Assembly (NCBI RefSeq): GCF_004364345.1
Contig: NZ_SOCA01000004.1
Coordinates: forward strand, 62,001-126,000
Source of the DNA: Prosthecobacter fusiformis
GTDB lineage: Bacteria; Verrucomicrobiota; Verrucomicrobiia; Verrucomicrobiales; Verrucomicrobiaceae
Direction: 5' to 3'
DNA length: 64,000 bases
The notes beneath the pieces are model-generated. The model saw nothing but the letters and a program-made list of their open reading frames with translations, searched no databases and was not told where the DNA came from. Positions 34,896 through 45,208 of this stretch are shown here, in pieces. The translations under genes and the position numbers were made by a program. The first letter of the stretch is position 1; every line of letters begins with the position of its first letter.

Positions 34896-36914
34896 TTAAA
34901 GGTTGATCAGCACATCAATTGCCTTGATGCCAATGAAGGGGACGATGAGGCCGCCCAGGCCGTAAATGAGCAGGTTCCGGCGCAGCACTGCCACCGCCCC
35001 CAGGGCCCGGTAGGGGACGCCCTTCAGGGCTAGGGGGATGAGTGCCACGATGATCAGGGCATTAAAAATCACCGCGCTCAGGATGGCGCTCTGCGGGCTC
35101 ACCAGTCCCATGATGTTCAGCGGTGCCACCGCCGGGAAAGTGGCCATGATCATTGCCGGGATGATGGCAAAGTACTTGGCCACATCATTGGAGATGCTGA
35201 AGGTTGTCAGGCTCCCGCGTGTCATCAGCAGTTGTTTGCCGATCTCCACGATCTCGATCAGCTTCGTGGGGTTGCTGTCCAGGTCCACCATGTTGCCCGC
35301 TTCACGCGCTGCCTGGGTGCCTGTATTCATCGCCACGCCGACATCCGCCTGCGCCAGGGCAGGGGCATCGTTGGTGCCGTCGCCCGTCATGGCCACCAGG
35401 TGCCCGGCTGCCTGCTCCTCGCGGATGCGCATCAGTTTGTCCTCAGGAGTCGCCTGCGCCATGAAGTCATCCACGCCAGCTTCCGCTGCGATGGCGGCCG
35501 CCGTCATCGGATTGTCTCCGGTGATCATCACCGTGCGGATGCCCATCTTTCGCAGTTGGGCAAAGCGTTCCTTGATCCCGCCTTTCACCACATCCTTCAG
35601 CTCCACCACACCCAGCACGCTCGGTCCTTCAGCCACCACCAGGGGCGTGCGTCCGGCACGCGCCGCAGCCTCCACCGCCTTCGCCACTTCAGCCGGATAA
35701 ACGCCGCCCAGCCCCATCACATAGCTTCTCATTGAGTCCGCCGCACCTTTGCGGATGCTGCGTCCATCCAGGTCCACGCCGCTCATCCGCGTCTGCGCTG
35801 TGAAGGGGACAAAGACCGCATGCGGTTCCGCCAGCTCACGTCCCCGGATGTTAAATTTCTCCTTGGCCAGCACCACGATGCTGCGGCCCTCCGGCGTCTC
35901 ATCCGCCAATGAAGCCAGTTGTGCCGCATCCGCCAGCACCTGTTCAGTAATCCCCGGTGCCGGGCGAAAATCGGAGGCCATGCGGTTGCCGATGGTGATC
36001 GTGCCTGTCTTGTCCAGCAGCAGTACATCAATGTCACCCGCTGCCTCCACTGCACGTCCGCTGGTGGCCATCACATTGCGGCGGATCAGGCGGTCGATCC
36101 CGCTGATGCCGATGGCGCTCAACAGCCCGCCGATGGTCGTCGGGATCAGGCACACCAGCAGGGCGATCAGCACTGGCACGGAAAAGTTTGTCCCTGCATA
36201 GATGCCAAAGGGCATCAGCGTCAGACATACCAGCAGAAAGATCAGCGTCATCGCCGACAGCAGGATCGTCAGCGCGATTTCATTCGGTGTCTTCTGCCTC
36301 TTCGCCCCTTCCACCATCGAGATCATGCGATCAATGAACGTGTTGCCTTTCTCGGAGGTGATGCGGATGACGATGCGGTCGCTGATCACCCTGGTTCCGC
36401 CCGTGACAGCACTGCGGTCACCGCCGCTCTCGCGGATCACCGGAGCCGATTCCCCCGTGATCGCCGCCTCGTCCACACTGGCGATGCCCTCGATCACCTC
36501 CCCGTCCGCCGGGATCACGTCTCCCGTTTCACAGACCACTAGGTCTCCCTTTTCCAGGGAGGTCGCCGGGACCAGGTTTTCCTGCTGGCCGTTCAGCCGG
36601 CGTGCCATCGTGTCTTTGCGTGCCCGGCGGAGGCTGTCCGCCTGCGCTTTGCCCCGGCCTTCCGCCACGGCTTCAGCAAAGTTGGCAAACAGCACGGTGA
36701 TCCAAAGCCACACGCTGAGCTGGATAATGAATCCACGGTCAGCGGCCGCAGTAAAAATGCTCGCCGTCGTCAGCACGGCTCCGGTCATCGTCACGAACAT
36801 GACAGGGTTCTTCACCATCAGGCGCGGGTCCAGTTTTTTGAAGGACTCGCCCATGGCAGGGATGACAATCGAAAGGTCAAAGAGGGAACTGGGTTTGTGA
36901 GACATAAACGTCAA
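34896..36914 (-). CDS. kdpB: K+-transporting P-type ATPase subunit KdpB
   Basis: A 672-residue P-type ATPase catalytic subunit. The phosphorylated Asp is D301 in [12 protein letters not shown]. The A-domain motif is [10 protein letters not shown], and the hinge and metal motifs are [18 protein letters not shown] and [21 protein letters not shown]. Membrane helices and the [20 protein letters not shown] segment fit KdpB. It drives ATP-dependent K+ transport through KdpA. Confidence 0.96.
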   Translation of the reverse strand: MTFMSHKPSSLFDLSIVIPAMGESFKKLDPRLMVKNPVMFVTMTGAVLTTASIFTAAADRGFIIQLSVWLWITVLFANFAEAVAEGRGKAQADSLRRARKDTMARRLNGQQENLVPATSLEKGDLVVCETGDVIPADGEVIEGIASVDEAAITGESAPVIRESGGDRSAVTGGTRVISDRIVIRITSEKGNTFIDRMISMVEGAKRQKTPNEIALTILLSAMTLIFLLVCLTLMPFGIYAGTNFSVPVLIALLVCLIPTTIGGLLSAIGISGIDRLIRRNVMATSGRAVEAAGDIDVLLLDKTGTITIGNRMASDFRPAPGITEQVLADAAQLASLADETPEGRSIVVLAKEKFNIRGRELAEPHAVFVPFTAQTRMSGVDLDGRSIRKGAADSMRSYVMGLGGVYPAEVAKAVEAAARAGRTPLVVAEGPSVLGVVELKDVVKGGIKERFAQLRKMGIRTVMITGDNPMTAAAIAAEAGVDDFMAQATPEDKLMRIREEQAAGHLVAMTGDGTNDAPALAQADVGVAMNTGTQAAREAGNMVDLDSNPTKLIEIVEIGKQLLMTRGSLTTFSISNDVAKYFAIIPAMIMATFPAVAPLNIMGLVSPQSAILSAVIFNALIIVALIPLALKGVPYRALGAVAVLRRNLLIYGLGGLIVPFIGIKAIDVLINL

Positions 36915-36924
36915 AGATAAAGGG

Positions 36925-38637
36925 TTAAAACAGACGGCCCTGAACCATCAGGAAGTGCTCCACCACCGGGCCGAGGGCCAGGGCCGGAAGGAAGTTCAAA
37001 GCACCCACCAGCAGCACCGTGCCGATAAGCAGCAGTGTGAAAGTTGCCCCATGGGCAGGAAAGGTACCCGCACTGGGAGCTGCCGCCTGTTTCTGCACCA
37101 GGGACCCTGCCATCGCCATGATGGGCACGATCATGAGAAACCGGCCGATGAGCATTGCCACGCCTAACGTTGTATTGTACCACGGCGTATTAGCCGTCAG
37201 CCCGGCAAAGGCGCTGCCGTTGTTGGCGGTCGCGGAGCTGTAGGCATACAGCATTTCACTGAAGCCATGCGGACCTGCATTGTTCAGGCCTGCCACGCCC
37301 CATGCGCTCACGCTTGCCCAGGCGGTGAAGCCCAGGATGCTCAGCGTCAGCACCAGCAGCGTCAGCATGGCCAGCTTCACTTCTTTGGCCTGGATCTTTT
37401 TCCCCAGGTATTCAGGCGTTCGGCCCACCATCAGTCCGGCGATGAAAACCGCCAGTACCACAAAAACCAACATCCCGTACAAGCCCGCCCCCACGCCGCC
37501 GATGACCACCTCCCCCAGCTCCATCATGAACAGAGGCACAAACCCGCCGATGGCTGTGAAAGAGTCATGCATTGAGTTTACTGCACCGCAAGAAGCCGCC
37601 GTGGTGATGGTGGCAAACAGGGCCGAATTGAAAATGCCAAAGCGCACCTCCTTGCCCTCCATGTTGCCATCCGCGACTGCCACACCCAGTTGCTGATGGA
37701 TCGGATTACCGCCCGCCTCTGCATAGGCACAAACCATCACCCCTCCGGTAAAAAGGATCATCATTGCCGCCCATACGGCCCAGCCATGGGCCTGGTTCTT
37801 CACCATGCGTCCCAGGTAATAGGTAAGCCCGCTGCCGATGGCGAAGATCGAAAGCATCTGGACGAAGTTCGAAAGCGGTGTCGGGTTTTCAAAGGGGTGT
37901 GCAGCGTTCGCATTCGCAAACCCGCCGCCGTTGGTGCCCAGCATCTTGATCGCCACCTGGGACGCCATCGGTCCCTGTGCAATCATTTGTTCGGCACCTT
38001 CAGCCGTCAGGGCCTTTGTGTAGCTGTCAAAGTTTTGAATCGTCCCCTGTGAGACCAGAAACAGGGCAAACACGGCGCAAAGCGGCAGCAGCAGGTAATA
38101 AGTCACCCGCACCAGATCCGTCCAAAAATTCCCCAGTGTCGTCGCCGAGCTTCGGGCGATGCCCCTCACCAGGGCCGCAGCGATGCCGATGCCCGTGGCC
38201 GCAGAGACGAAGTTGTGGAACGTCAGCCCCACCATCTGGGAAAAGTAGGACAGCGTGGCCTCACCGCCATAGCTCTGCCAGTTCGTGTTCGTCGTGAAAC
38301 TCACCGCTGTATTGAAGGCCAGATGCGGAGTCAGGCCGGGCAGCCCCTGCGGATTCCATGGCAGCAGATGCTGGCACCTTAGAATCGCATAGGTCAAGAT
38401 TGTGCCCACAAGGCTGAAGACCAGCATCGCAAAAGTATATTGCTTCCAGTTTTGCTCCCGCTGCGGATCCGTGCCCATCACTTGGTAAGTCAGCTTTTCC
38501 AGAGGCTTCAACACGGGGTCAAGCCAGGTGCGGCCATTGGCATCCAGCACCTGCATGAGATAAAGTCCCATCGGTTTGGTAATGAGCGTGAGAAGCCCCA
38601 GAAACAGGGCGAATTGTAGCCAGTCGTTCGTTTGCAT
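36925..38637 (-). CDS. kdpA: K+-transporting ATPase subunit KdpA
   Basis: A 570-residue channel-like subunit with about ten membrane helices. The selectivity-filter loops are visible in [49 protein letters not shown] and [11 protein letters not shown]. Length matches the family. It forms the high-affinity K+ pathway of KdpFABC. It starts 11 bases downstream of kdpF. Confidence 0.96.
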   Translation of the reverse strand: MQTNDWLQFALFLGLLTLITKPMGLYLMQVLDANGRTWLDPVLKPLEKLTYQVMGTDPQREQNWKQYTFAMLVFSLVGTILTYAILRCQHLLPWNPQGLPGLTPHLAFNTAVSFTTNTNWQSYGGEATLSYFSQMVGLTFHNFVSAATGIGIAAALVRGIARSSATTLGNFWTDLVRVTYYLLLPLCAVFALFLVSQGTIQNFDSYTKALTAEGAEQMIAQGPMASQVAIKMLGTNGGGFANANAAHPFENPTPLSNFVQMLSIFAIGSGLTYYLGRMVKNQAHGWAVWAAMMILFTGGVMVCAYAEAGGNPIHQQLGVAVADGNMEGKEVRFGIFNSALFATITTAASCGAVNSMHDSFTAIGGFVPLFMMELGEVVIGGVGAGLYGMLVFVVLAVFIAGLMVGRTPEYLGKKIQAKEVKLAMLTLLVLTLSILGFTAWASVSAWGVAGLNNAGPHGFSEMLYAYSSATANNGSAFAGLTANTPWYNTTLGVAMLIGRFLMIVPIMAMAGSLVQKQAAAPSAGTFPAHGATFTLLLIGTVLLVGALNFLPALALGPVVEHFLMVQGRLF

Positions 38638-38648
38638 GATCGTGAGAG

Positions 38649-38732
38649 TTAGAATTTTTCAGGGCGCAGCATCGCCACCAGAAGGTAGGCGAGCAGGGCC
38701 AGGGCGATGACACCGGTGATGAGGGGTTCCAT
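38649..38732 (-). CDS. kdpF: KdpF, small stabilising subunit
   Basis: A 27-residue membrane peptide, [20 protein letters not shown] followed by MLRPEKF. The single helix and the closing LRPEKF are the hallmarks of KdpF. It ends 11 bases before kdpA and is on the same strand. It stabilises the KdpFABC complex in the membrane. Confidence 0.9.
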   Translation of the reverse strand: MEPLITGVIALALLAYLLVAMLRPEKF

Positions 38733-38747
38733 GGTGAAGGGCAGGGG

Positions 38748-38831
38748 TTAGAGGGTTTCAATGCCGTGAGCGTAAAGGACGCAGAGGGCCAGGAATGCGG
38801 CAGGCAGGCCGAGGTAGAGGAGATCAGTCAT
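38748..38831 (-). CDS. Second small kdp-associated membrane peptide
   Basis: A 27-codon frame just upstream of kdpF, same strand, 15 bases apart: MTDLLYLGLPAAFLALCVLY followed by AHGIETL. It is a single hydrophobic helix with a short polar end. From memory, peptides of similar shape occur directly before kdpF in several other phyla. Position at the head of the operon and the membrane-peptide pattern support it; function is unknown. Confidence 0.6.
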   Translation of the reverse strand: MTDLLYLGLPAAFLALCVLYAHGIETL

Positions 38832-38885
38832 AACAGGAGAGCTTGCGGCTCGGCTGTAGCATCCCTCCAATTCCCTTCTTGCGTA

Positions 38886-38923
38886 GTTAAGGGCAGGCAA
38901 AAGGGCGTTAAGAAGTTGTTAAC
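38886..38923 (-). promoter_or_regulatory. Candidate KdpE-binding direct repeats upstream of the kdp operon
   Basis: GTTAAG at 38886-38891 and 38907-38912 and GTTAAC at 38918-38923 (plus-strand reading) start 21 and 11 bases apart, that is two and one helical turns. They lie 55-92 bases upstream of the first small kdp ORF. This spacing is what an OmpR-family dimer array prefers. The motif itself is not a known KdpE consensus. Confidence 0.4.
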
Positions 38924-39061
38924 ACGCCTTTCTCCCAAGCACGTGGGTTTGATTTAAATGGCAGAATGCACAGATTCAGTCTTAACGGATTTCTCACGAG
39001 AATGCTCTTTCCTCATACAGCGCTGGAGGATAGGATCTAAACAAGTTGCCCCCTTTTTCAA

Positions 39062-41833
39062 ATGCTGGATTTCCCGCGCTTTTTGCTCTCGTCTTGCTTA
39101 TGCATCCTCTGCAGTCTGGCGGCACTTCCTCTTCAAGCTCAGCTCTTTCGCGGGAGAAACACCAGCTTGAGCCTCCCCAAAAACACTCCGCCTGAGGTGG
39201 AGGCTGCGCCCAACTACGCGACCGAGCCGCTATCCACAGGGACACTCACTTTTAATCAGCCAATCTATAGCACCTACCCCGAAGGGGAGACGAGTTACTT
39301 CTATGTCGTGGAACGCGGGGGAAAAATATACAAGGTCTTGAGTTCAAATGACGGCTTTCCATCGAAGGTGCTTTTCATGGATCTTGCGCCTCATCTAAGC
39401 ACCAATAACCGGCCTCTGGACACAGATAATGAAAACGGTGTGCTCAGCATGGCCTTCCATCCAGACTACCATCAGAACGGGTACTTTTACCTCTATTACA
39501 GCATTCGTTCGGCCAATCAGCTCCATCAACGCTTGGCCCGTTTCAAAGCCAGTGGCTCTGGCAGCTATCGTTCCTCCAGTTCGGCCAATGCCAATACCGA
39601 ATACCCCATGCTCACCATTTATGACCGGGCGGGAAATCACAATGGAGGGGACCTTGCTTTCGGGACCGATGGTTATCTGTACTTCTCGTTAGGTGACGAA
39701 GGCGGCTCCAATGACCAGTATAACAATGCCCGTTTCATCAATAAGGGTTTTTGGGGGCAATTGCTGCGTCTTGATGTCAACCTCTCCTTGTCAAATTTTC
39801 TGCCCAATGTTTACCCACAGTCCAGTTCCACCAATTTCAAAACGGCTATCCACTTTGGCACCTACCGTGTTCCTGCGGACAATCCGTTCATTGGCCGCAC
39901 CACCTGGCATGGTCGCACTTTGATGACCAATCCCTTCCAACCTAACTACAGCCCCGTGCGCACGGAAATTTACGCCACCGGTTTCCGGAATCCTTTCCGC
40001 TTCAGCATGGATACTGCAGGTGGCCGTCTCTTTTTGGCCGATGTGGGCCAAAATCTCCGTGAAGAAGTGAATATCATCGTCAAAGGCGGTGACTATGGCT
40101 GGAGCTGGAGGGAAGGGGACATCTCGTTCGCCAACTCACCTGCGTTTCCGGATAACTCCTCTGGCAATACCAATCAGGAGCCTGCCTCATCTGCCTTCTC
40201 TCCCATTGCCCCTGTTATCACGTATCCCCATTCTTCCAGTGGCAGCCCGCCGGTTTACGGATCCTCCATCACCGGAGGTATGGTTTATCGCGGCACTTTG
40301 CTCAGTGAGCTCCAAGGCACTTACTTCCTTGCCGATTATAACAGCGGCCTCATTGCTTCTTACAAGGAGACCACACCCGGCACGTGGGTAGCCACGCGGC
40401 TCACCACCAAGCCTGGCATCGTCCATTTCGGGAGGAATCCGGCCACTGGCGAGCCCGTCTTGTGCAACCTCAATGATGGCCTGCTTTATAAGCTGGTCCG
40501 AGGGCCTCCGATCTCACCACCTGCTTTGCTTTCAGGCACCGGGGCATTCCTCCTCACCTCTTCATTATTTCCGCAAACAGGTCTGGTGCCGTACGAGCCC
40601 AATGCCAGTTTTTGGAGTGATTACGCCGTCAAGCGCCGCTGGTTTTGCATCCCGGAGACCGCCCCCACCATCACCTATAGCGCCACCGGAAACTGGACCT
40701 TTCCTACCGGCACTGTGTGGATCAAGCACTTCGATCTTGATCGTGTTCGTGGCAACCCTCTCACCCGCCGGAAGATCGAGACCCGGTTCCTTGTCAAGAC
40801 CGCCACTGGCATCTATGGCATCAGCTATCGCTGGCGCTCGGATCAGAGCGATGCCGACCTCGTCCCGGCTGCGGGCGCAAGTGTTGCGATTGCCAACACT
40901 TCGCCGGCGCAGATCTGGCGCTTTCCCAGCCGCAGCGAGTGCCTCCAATGCCATACCTCCGCCGCAGGGTATGCCCTGGGTTTCAATACCGCCCAGCTCA
41001 ATTGCGAATACGTTTATAGCAGCAATTACAAGGACAATCAGATCGTCGCCCTCAAGCGCGGCGGCTACCTCCCCGGCTTTACCGATGTCACCACCTCACA
41101 CCTCCCGGCGCTCACCTCCGTCTCCAATGCGGATGCCTCCCTGGAATGGCGCGTCCGTTCTTATCTGGCCGTCAATTGTGGCCAATGCCACCAGCCCGGT
41201 GGCGGCGCCCTGGGCAATTGGGATGCACGCTACAGCACCCCCACCTCCCTGACCCAGCTCATCAACGGCACCTTGGTGAATCCTGGTGATGATCCGGACA
41301 ACCGCGTCATTGTCCCAGGTGATCCGGGCCATTCCATGCTGCTCACACGCCTCCAGGGCAGCCTGAGCCGCATGCCTCCCATTGCCACTCATGAGCGGGA
41401 CCTGGAGGCCGAGCAGGTCATTTCAGACTGGATCAACCAGCTCCCATTGGAGCAGACCCTCGCTCAATGGCAGGAACTGCACTTCGGCTCGTCTTCGGCA
41501 CCGCAGGCGCAGCCCCTGGTGGATGCAGATGGCGATGGCGTCACCAACGAAGTCGAATACCAGACCGGTACCGATCCCCACGATCCCGCCAGCCGCTGGG
41601 CTTACCAGTCCACCGTCACCGGCAACCTCACGACTTTTGAATACACCCAGCCCGCCAATCGTGCTGCCCTCATCCAGATGAGCCGTGACCTGGTGAATTG
41701 GAAGCCCCTGAGCGTCCCTGGTCACCCGTCTTCCATCCAGCTTACCTATCCCTCCGCTCCCACCCTCAAAACTTTCACGGTCCCCATCACCAGTCCAGAC
41801 CGCTTTTTCCGTTTCCATTTTCAGAAGCAGTGA
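39062..41833 (+). CDS. PQQ-type sugar dehydrogenase fused to diheme cytochrome-like domain and Ca-binding repeat
   Basis: A 923-residue exported protein. After the signal peptide (LSSCLCILCSLAALPLQAQ) comes a glucose/sorbosone dehydrogenase beta-propeller (about 55-480), with ENGVLSMAFHPDYHQNGYFY, GNHNGGDLAFGTDGYLYFSLGD, ATGFRNPFRFSMD and DVGQNLREEVNII. The second part (about 490-800) carries two haem c motifs, C627-LQ-CH in SECLQCHTS and C706-GQ-CH in NCGQCHQPGGG. A thrombospondin-3-like DADGDGVTNEVEYQTGTDP follows, with a C-terminal beta domain. It probably oxidises an aldose outside the cytoplasm and passes electrons to its own haems. Confidence 0.88.
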   Translation: MLDFPRFLLSSCLCILCSLAALPLQAQLFRGRNTSLSLPKNTPPEVEAAPNYATEPLSTGTLTFNQPIYSTYPEGETSYFYVVERGGKIYKVLSSNDGFPSKVLFMDLAPHLSTNNRPLDTDNENGVLSMAFHPDYHQNGYFYLYYSIRSANQLHQRLARFKASGSGSYRSSSSANANTEYPMLTIYDRAGNHNGGDLAFGTDGYLYFSLGDEGGSNDQYNNARFINKGFWGQLLRLDVNLSLSNFLPNVYPQSSSTNFKTAIHFGTYRVPADNPFIGRTTWHGRTLMTNPFQPNYSPVRTEIYATGFRNPFRFSMDTAGGRLFLADVGQNLREEVNIIVKGGDYGWSWREGDISFANSPAFPDNSSGNTNQEPASSAFSPIAPVITYPHSSSGSPPVYGSSITGGMVYRGTLLSELQGTYFLADYNSGLIASYKETTPGTWVATRLTTKPGIVHFGRNPATGEPVLCNLNDGLLYKLVRGPPISPPALLSGTGAFLLTSSLFPQTGLVPYEPNASFWSDYAVKRRWFCIPETAPTITYSATGNWTFPTGTVWIKHFDLDRVRGNPLTRRKIETRFLVKTATGIYGISYRWRSDQSDADLVPAAGASVAIANTSPAQIWRFPSRSECLQCHTSAAGYALGFNTAQLNCEYVYSSNYKDNQIVALKRGGYLPGFTDVTTSHLPALTSVSNADASLEWRVRSYLAVNCGQCHQPGGGALGNWDARYSTPTSLTQLINGTLVNPGDDPDNRVIVPGDPGHSMLLTRLQGSLSRMPPIATHERDLEAEQVISDWINQLPLEQTLAQWQELHFGSSSAPQAQPLVDADGDGVTNEVEYQTGTDPHDPASRWAYQSTVTGNLTTFEYTQPANRAALIQMSRDLVNWKPLSVPGHPSSIQLTYPSAPTLKTFTVPITSPDRFFRFHFQKQ

Positions 41834-42020
41834 GCGGATACATTCCCCTCCGTATCCGGATGCGCAAGGCCCTGGTCTGCCCTCAAACGGTATGTCAAAG
41901 GGCCAGCTATGTAAAAATGGAAAAAAAGTAATGTCCTCTGTCCTTTTCTTTCCGGCCCGTTCGTCATGCCTATGAACAGACGATCTAAAGTCCATCTTTT
42001 ACCCTGAAACTTTTCACTCT

Positions 42021-42428
42021 ATGAGCCTCAACCCGATTCCCAATCCTGAATACATGGTCCTCTTCCGCACCAACGGCTGGGAGGACAATCTTTCCCCTGA
42101 AGAAATGCAGAAGATCATGGGCCAGACCATCGCTTGGTTTGAGCGCCTGCATGAGCAGGGAAAGATGAAGGCTGCCCAGCCGCTCTTTCCTGAGGGGAAG
42201 ACCATCTCTGGAAAAAGCGGCCGTCATGTCGCCGACGGCCCCTTTGCCGAATCCAAGGAAAGCATCGCCGGTTATCTCATGCTCACTGTGGATACCTTTG
42301 AGGAGGCCGTCTCCATCGCCCAGCAGTGGCCTATGCTGGAGTGCGGCTGCACGGCGGAGGTCCGCCCGGTAGCTCCTGAGTGTCCGAGCTTTAAACGTAT
42401 TCAGGAGGAAAAAATGGCTGCTGCCTAA
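42021..42428 (+). CDS. YCII-related (DGPF domain) protein
   Basis: A 135-residue protein of the YCII/DGPF family (dimeric alpha-beta barrel). It shows the eponymous DGPF motif in HVADGPFAESKESIAGY and the start YMVLFRTNGW. Proteins of this family are the typical neighbours of ECF42 sigma factors, and one follows here after 13 bases. The molecular role is unknown. It is the first of nine co-directional genes ending at the terminator near 48,000. Confidence 0.9.
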   Translation: MSLNPIPNPEYMVLFRTNGWEDNLSPEEMQKIMGQTIAWFERLHEQGKMKAAQPLFPEGKTISGKSGRHVADGPFAESKESIAGYLMLTVDTFEEAVSIAQQWPMLECGCTAEVRPVAPECPSFKRIQEEKMAAA

Positions 42429-42441
42429 CTGGAACCGTGTC

Positions 42442-43737
42442 ATGCAAACTCCTTCACCCAATGCCGAACACGGCGTCAGCCAGCTGGCCGATCACCTTTT
42501 CCGTCATGAGGCGGCAAAGCTGGTCTCCATCCTGACCGGCATCTTTGGCATCCACCGCCTCCAGATGGCCGAGGATGTGGTGCAGGAGTCCCTGGCCCGC
42601 GCCTTGCAGACCTGGCCCTTTTACGGCGTTCCCGCCAATCCTGCCGCCTGGCTCATGCAGACGGCCCGCAACCTTGCGCTGGACCTCATCCGCCGGGAGA
42701 CCAGCTTTCAGCAGAAGCAGCCAAAGATCGTCGAATTCATCGAGCAACGTCTGTCCGATACCGCCACCGGCAGCCAGCCCATGTTTGATGAGGAGATCAA
42801 AGACGACCGCCTCCGCCTCATGTTCGCCTGCTGCCATCCCCAGCTCCCGCAGGAGGCCCAGACCGCGCTCGCCTTGAAGGTTCTCTGCGGGTTCAGCCCT
42901 CAGGAAATCGCCAGCGCCTTCCTCACTTCCGAGGTCGCCGTGGCCAAGCGTCTCACCCGTGCCCGCCAAAAGCTTCAGGAGGAGCAGGTCGCCTTTGAGA
43001 TCCCCTCCGGCGTGGAGCTGCCCACCCGTCTGGATAGTGTGCTGCAGATCCTCTATCTGCTTTTTAATGAAGGTTACAAAGCCTCTCATGGCGATAGCCT
43101 CATCCGCGAAGATCTTTGCAATGAGGCCATTCGTCTTACCACCCTCTTGGCAGGTCATCCTGCAGGCAGCCAGCCCCGTACCCATGCCCTGCTGGCCCTC
43201 ATGTTTCTCAATGCCGCCCGTCTTTCCGCCCGCCTTGATGACGCCGGAAACATCCGCCGCCTGGAGGAGCAGGACCGCAGCCAATGGAACGCTTCCATGA
43301 TCCAGCGCGGCATCCTGCACCTGGGCCTCTCCGCTCAGGGAGATCAGGCCAGCGAATACCACCTCCAGGCCGGCATCTCCGCCTGCCATTCCCTCGCCCC
43401 GGATGCCGCCTCCACGGACTGGCCTCAGATCCTCCGTCTTTACGATCATCTCCTGCAGATGAACAGCTCGCCGGTCATCGCCCTGAACCGTGCCGTGGCC
43501 CTCGCTAAGGTTGAAGGTCCCGCCAAAGGCCTGGCCGCCGTTGAGGCCATTCTGGACCGCCAGCCGCTCGATTCCTATCACCTTTTCCATGCTGTCATGG
43601 GTGAGCTTGAAGCCCAGCGCCAGCATTATCAGTCCGCCGCCTCCCATCTCCGCATGGCCCTCCAGTTTACCGAGATGGCGTCCGAGCGCAGCTTGCTGAG
43701 CAAACGCCTCCATGAGGTCGAGCAGCAGCCGGACTGA
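42442..43737 (+). CDS. RNA polymerase sigma factor, ECF42 type with long C-terminal extension
   Basis: A 431-residue sigma factor. Region 2 (about 15-90, EAAKLVSILTGIFG, AEDVVQESLARALQTWP, AAWLMQTARNLALDLIRR) and region 4 (about 125-185, LALKVLCGFSPQEIASAFL, AVAKRLTRARQK) are followed by about 240 residues with a TPR-like helical pattern. These include LYLLFNEGYKASHGD, ALLALMFLNAARLSAR and VIALNRAVALAKVEGPAKGL. This extension marks the ECF42 group, where it replaces an anti-sigma factor as control element. The adjacent DGPF gene is the usual target. Confidence 0.92.
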   Translation: MQTPSPNAEHGVSQLADHLFRHEAAKLVSILTGIFGIHRLQMAEDVVQESLARALQTWPFYGVPANPAAWLMQTARNLALDLIRRETSFQQKQPKIVEFIEQRLSDTATGSQPMFDEEIKDDRLRLMFACCHPQLPQEAQTALALKVLCGFSPQEIASAFLTSEVAVAKRLTRARQKLQEEQVAFEIPSGVELPTRLDSVLQILYLLFNEGYKASHGDSLIREDLCNEAIRLTTLLAGHPAGSQPRTHALLALMFLNAARLSARLDDAGNIRRLEEQDRSQWNASMIQRGILHLGLSAQGDQASEYHLQAGISACHSLAPDAASTDWPQILRLYDHLLQMNSSPVIALNRAVALAKVEGPAKGLAAVEAILDRQPLDSYHLFHAVMGELEAQRQHYQSAASHLRMALQFTEMASERSLLSKRLHEVEQQPD

Positions 43738-43789
43738 CACCTCTTTTCGCATCCCGAATCACCTAACAAACAACATCAAAATAGACACC

Positions 43790-44329
43790 ATGTTCACCAA
43801 GATCCTCATCTTCCTTGCCGTTATCCTGGCCGTTCTTGCCGTCGTCATCCAGATGAGGCCCGATGATTTCAGCATCACCCGTTCAGCCACCATGGCCGCT
43901 CCGCCCCAGGTGGTCTTTGATCAGGTAAACGACCTCCACAAATGGGAAGGCTGGTCCCCCTGGGCCAAGCTGGATCCCGATTGCAAAGAGACCTTTGAAG
44001 GCCCGCCTGCAGGTACCGGCGCCATCTTTAAATGGTCCGGCAACAACGAAGTGGGTGAAGGCATCCAGACCATCGTCGAAAGCCGCCCTGCCGAACTGGT
44101 GCGCATGAAGCTGGAATTCATCCGCCCCTTTGCCGGCACCAATGATGTGGATTTCACCTTCAAGCCCGAAGGCACCGGCACCCTGGTCACCTGGAGCATG
44201 AGCGGCAAAAATAACTTCATGAGCAAGGCCGTCGGCCTCGTCATGGACTGCGATAAAATGTGCGGTGATTTTTTTGTCCAGGGCCTGGCCAGTCTCAAAG
44301 CCATTGTCGAATCCCCCGCCAAATCCTAA
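43790..44329 (+). CDS. SRPBCC family protein with N-terminal membrane anchor
   Basis: A 179-residue protein with one N-terminal hydrophobic helix (ILIFLAVILAVLAVVIQM) and an SRPBCC (polyketide cyclase/START-like) domain. The domain has RSATMAAPPQVVFDQVNDLHKW, the WSPWAKLDP loop, AGTGAIFKWSGNNEVGEG and TWSMSGKNNFMSKAVGL. These bind hydrophobic ligands; the ligand is unknown. The frame is open from 43712, but the ATG at 43790 gives the complete protein. It lies 52 bases after the sigma gene. Confidence 0.87.
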   Translation: MFTKILIFLAVILAVLAVVIQMRPDDFSITRSATMAAPPQVVFDQVNDLHKWEGWSPWAKLDPDCKETFEGPPAGTGAIFKWSGNNEVGEGIQTIVESRPAELVRMKLEFIRPFAGTNDVDFTFKPEGTGTLVTWSMSGKNNFMSKAVGLVMDCDKMCGDFFVQGLASLKAIVESPAKS

Positions 44330-44365
44330 CGGGCAGTTCCTTCCAAACTCCACTCTCCGCCCACC

Positions 44366-45160
44366 ATGAAATCAGCACCGATGTCAGAACAGATCAAGGG
44401 TCATCCCGTCGTCTCGCCCTCGGAATGGCTTGCCGCACGTCAGGCCCTGCTCCGTGAGGAAAAGGAATACATGCGCCTGGGGGACAAGCTCAGCGCCCTG
44501 CGCCGGGAGCTGCCCTGGGTGAAGGTGGAAAAGGACTACCGCTTCCAGGGACCTGAAGGTGAGGTTTCGCTGGCTGACCTGTTTGATGGTCGCAGCCAGC
44601 TTTTTGTGCAGCACTTCATGTTCGGCCCGGACTGGGAGGAGGGTTGCGTTGGCTGCTCTTTCACTGCCGATCATGTGGATTGCGCACGCGTCCATTTCCA
44701 GCAGCGTGATCTTTCTTTTGTCGCCATTGCACGCGCCCCTTTGGAAAAACTCACCGCCTATCAGCAGCGCATGGGCTGGACCTTCCGCTGGGTGTCCTCC
44801 TCCGGCAGCGACTTCAATTATGACTTCGGTGTCTCCTTCACTCCTGAGCAGATCGCCAGTGGCCACATCTTTTATAATTACGCCATGGAAGAGGCCGAGA
44901 TCGAAGACCTCCCTGGCATCAGCGTCTTCCATAAAGATGATCAGGGAAACATCTTCCACACCTATTCCGGTTATGGCCGGGGCATGGAGGTCCTGGACGG
45001 AGTTTACATGTTCCTGGACCTCGCCCCCAAAGGCCGCGATGAGGCCCATCTCGACAACCCCACCTCCTGGTGGCGTCGTCACGACCGTTATGAAACCGAC
45101 GGCAGGTCAGCTCCTGGTCTGCCAGTGCCCGCTGAAAAATCATCCTGCTGCTGCGCCTGA
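44366..45160 (+). CDS. DUF899 thioredoxin-like family protein
   Basis: A 264-residue DUF899 protein with a thioredoxin-like fold. Motifs are HPVVSPSEWLAARQALL, EEKEYMRLGDKLSALRRELP and LADLFDGRSQLFVQHFMFG. The CxxC pair is in EEGCVGCSFTADHVD, with FHKDDQGNIFHTYSGYGRG near the end. It ends in a Cys-rich SSCCCA tail. A redox role is likely but unproven. A second ATG five codons in is an alternative start. It is part of the ECF42 run. Confidence 0.9.
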   Translation: MKSAPMSEQIKGHPVVSPSEWLAARQALLREEKEYMRLGDKLSALRRELPWVKVEKDYRFQGPEGEVSLADLFDGRSQLFVQHFMFGPDWEEGCVGCSFTADHVDCARVHFQQRDLSFVAIARAPLEKLTAYQQRMGWTFRWVSSSGSDFNYDFGVSFTPEQIASGHIFYNYAMEEAEIEDLPGISVFHKDDQGNIFHTYSGYGRGMEVLDGVYMFLDLAPKGRDEAHLDNPTSWWRRHDRYETDGRSAPGLPVPAEKSSCCCA

Positions 45161-45208
45161 TCTCATTTTCTTCATCCTCAGTCAAATATCCAAAAACATC
45201 CCATCCAT

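Noticed and set aside
42454-43752. A 432-codon open frame antisense to the ECF42 gene
   Set aside because: The ECF42 gene on the plus strand has clear sigma motifs; the reverse frame shows none.
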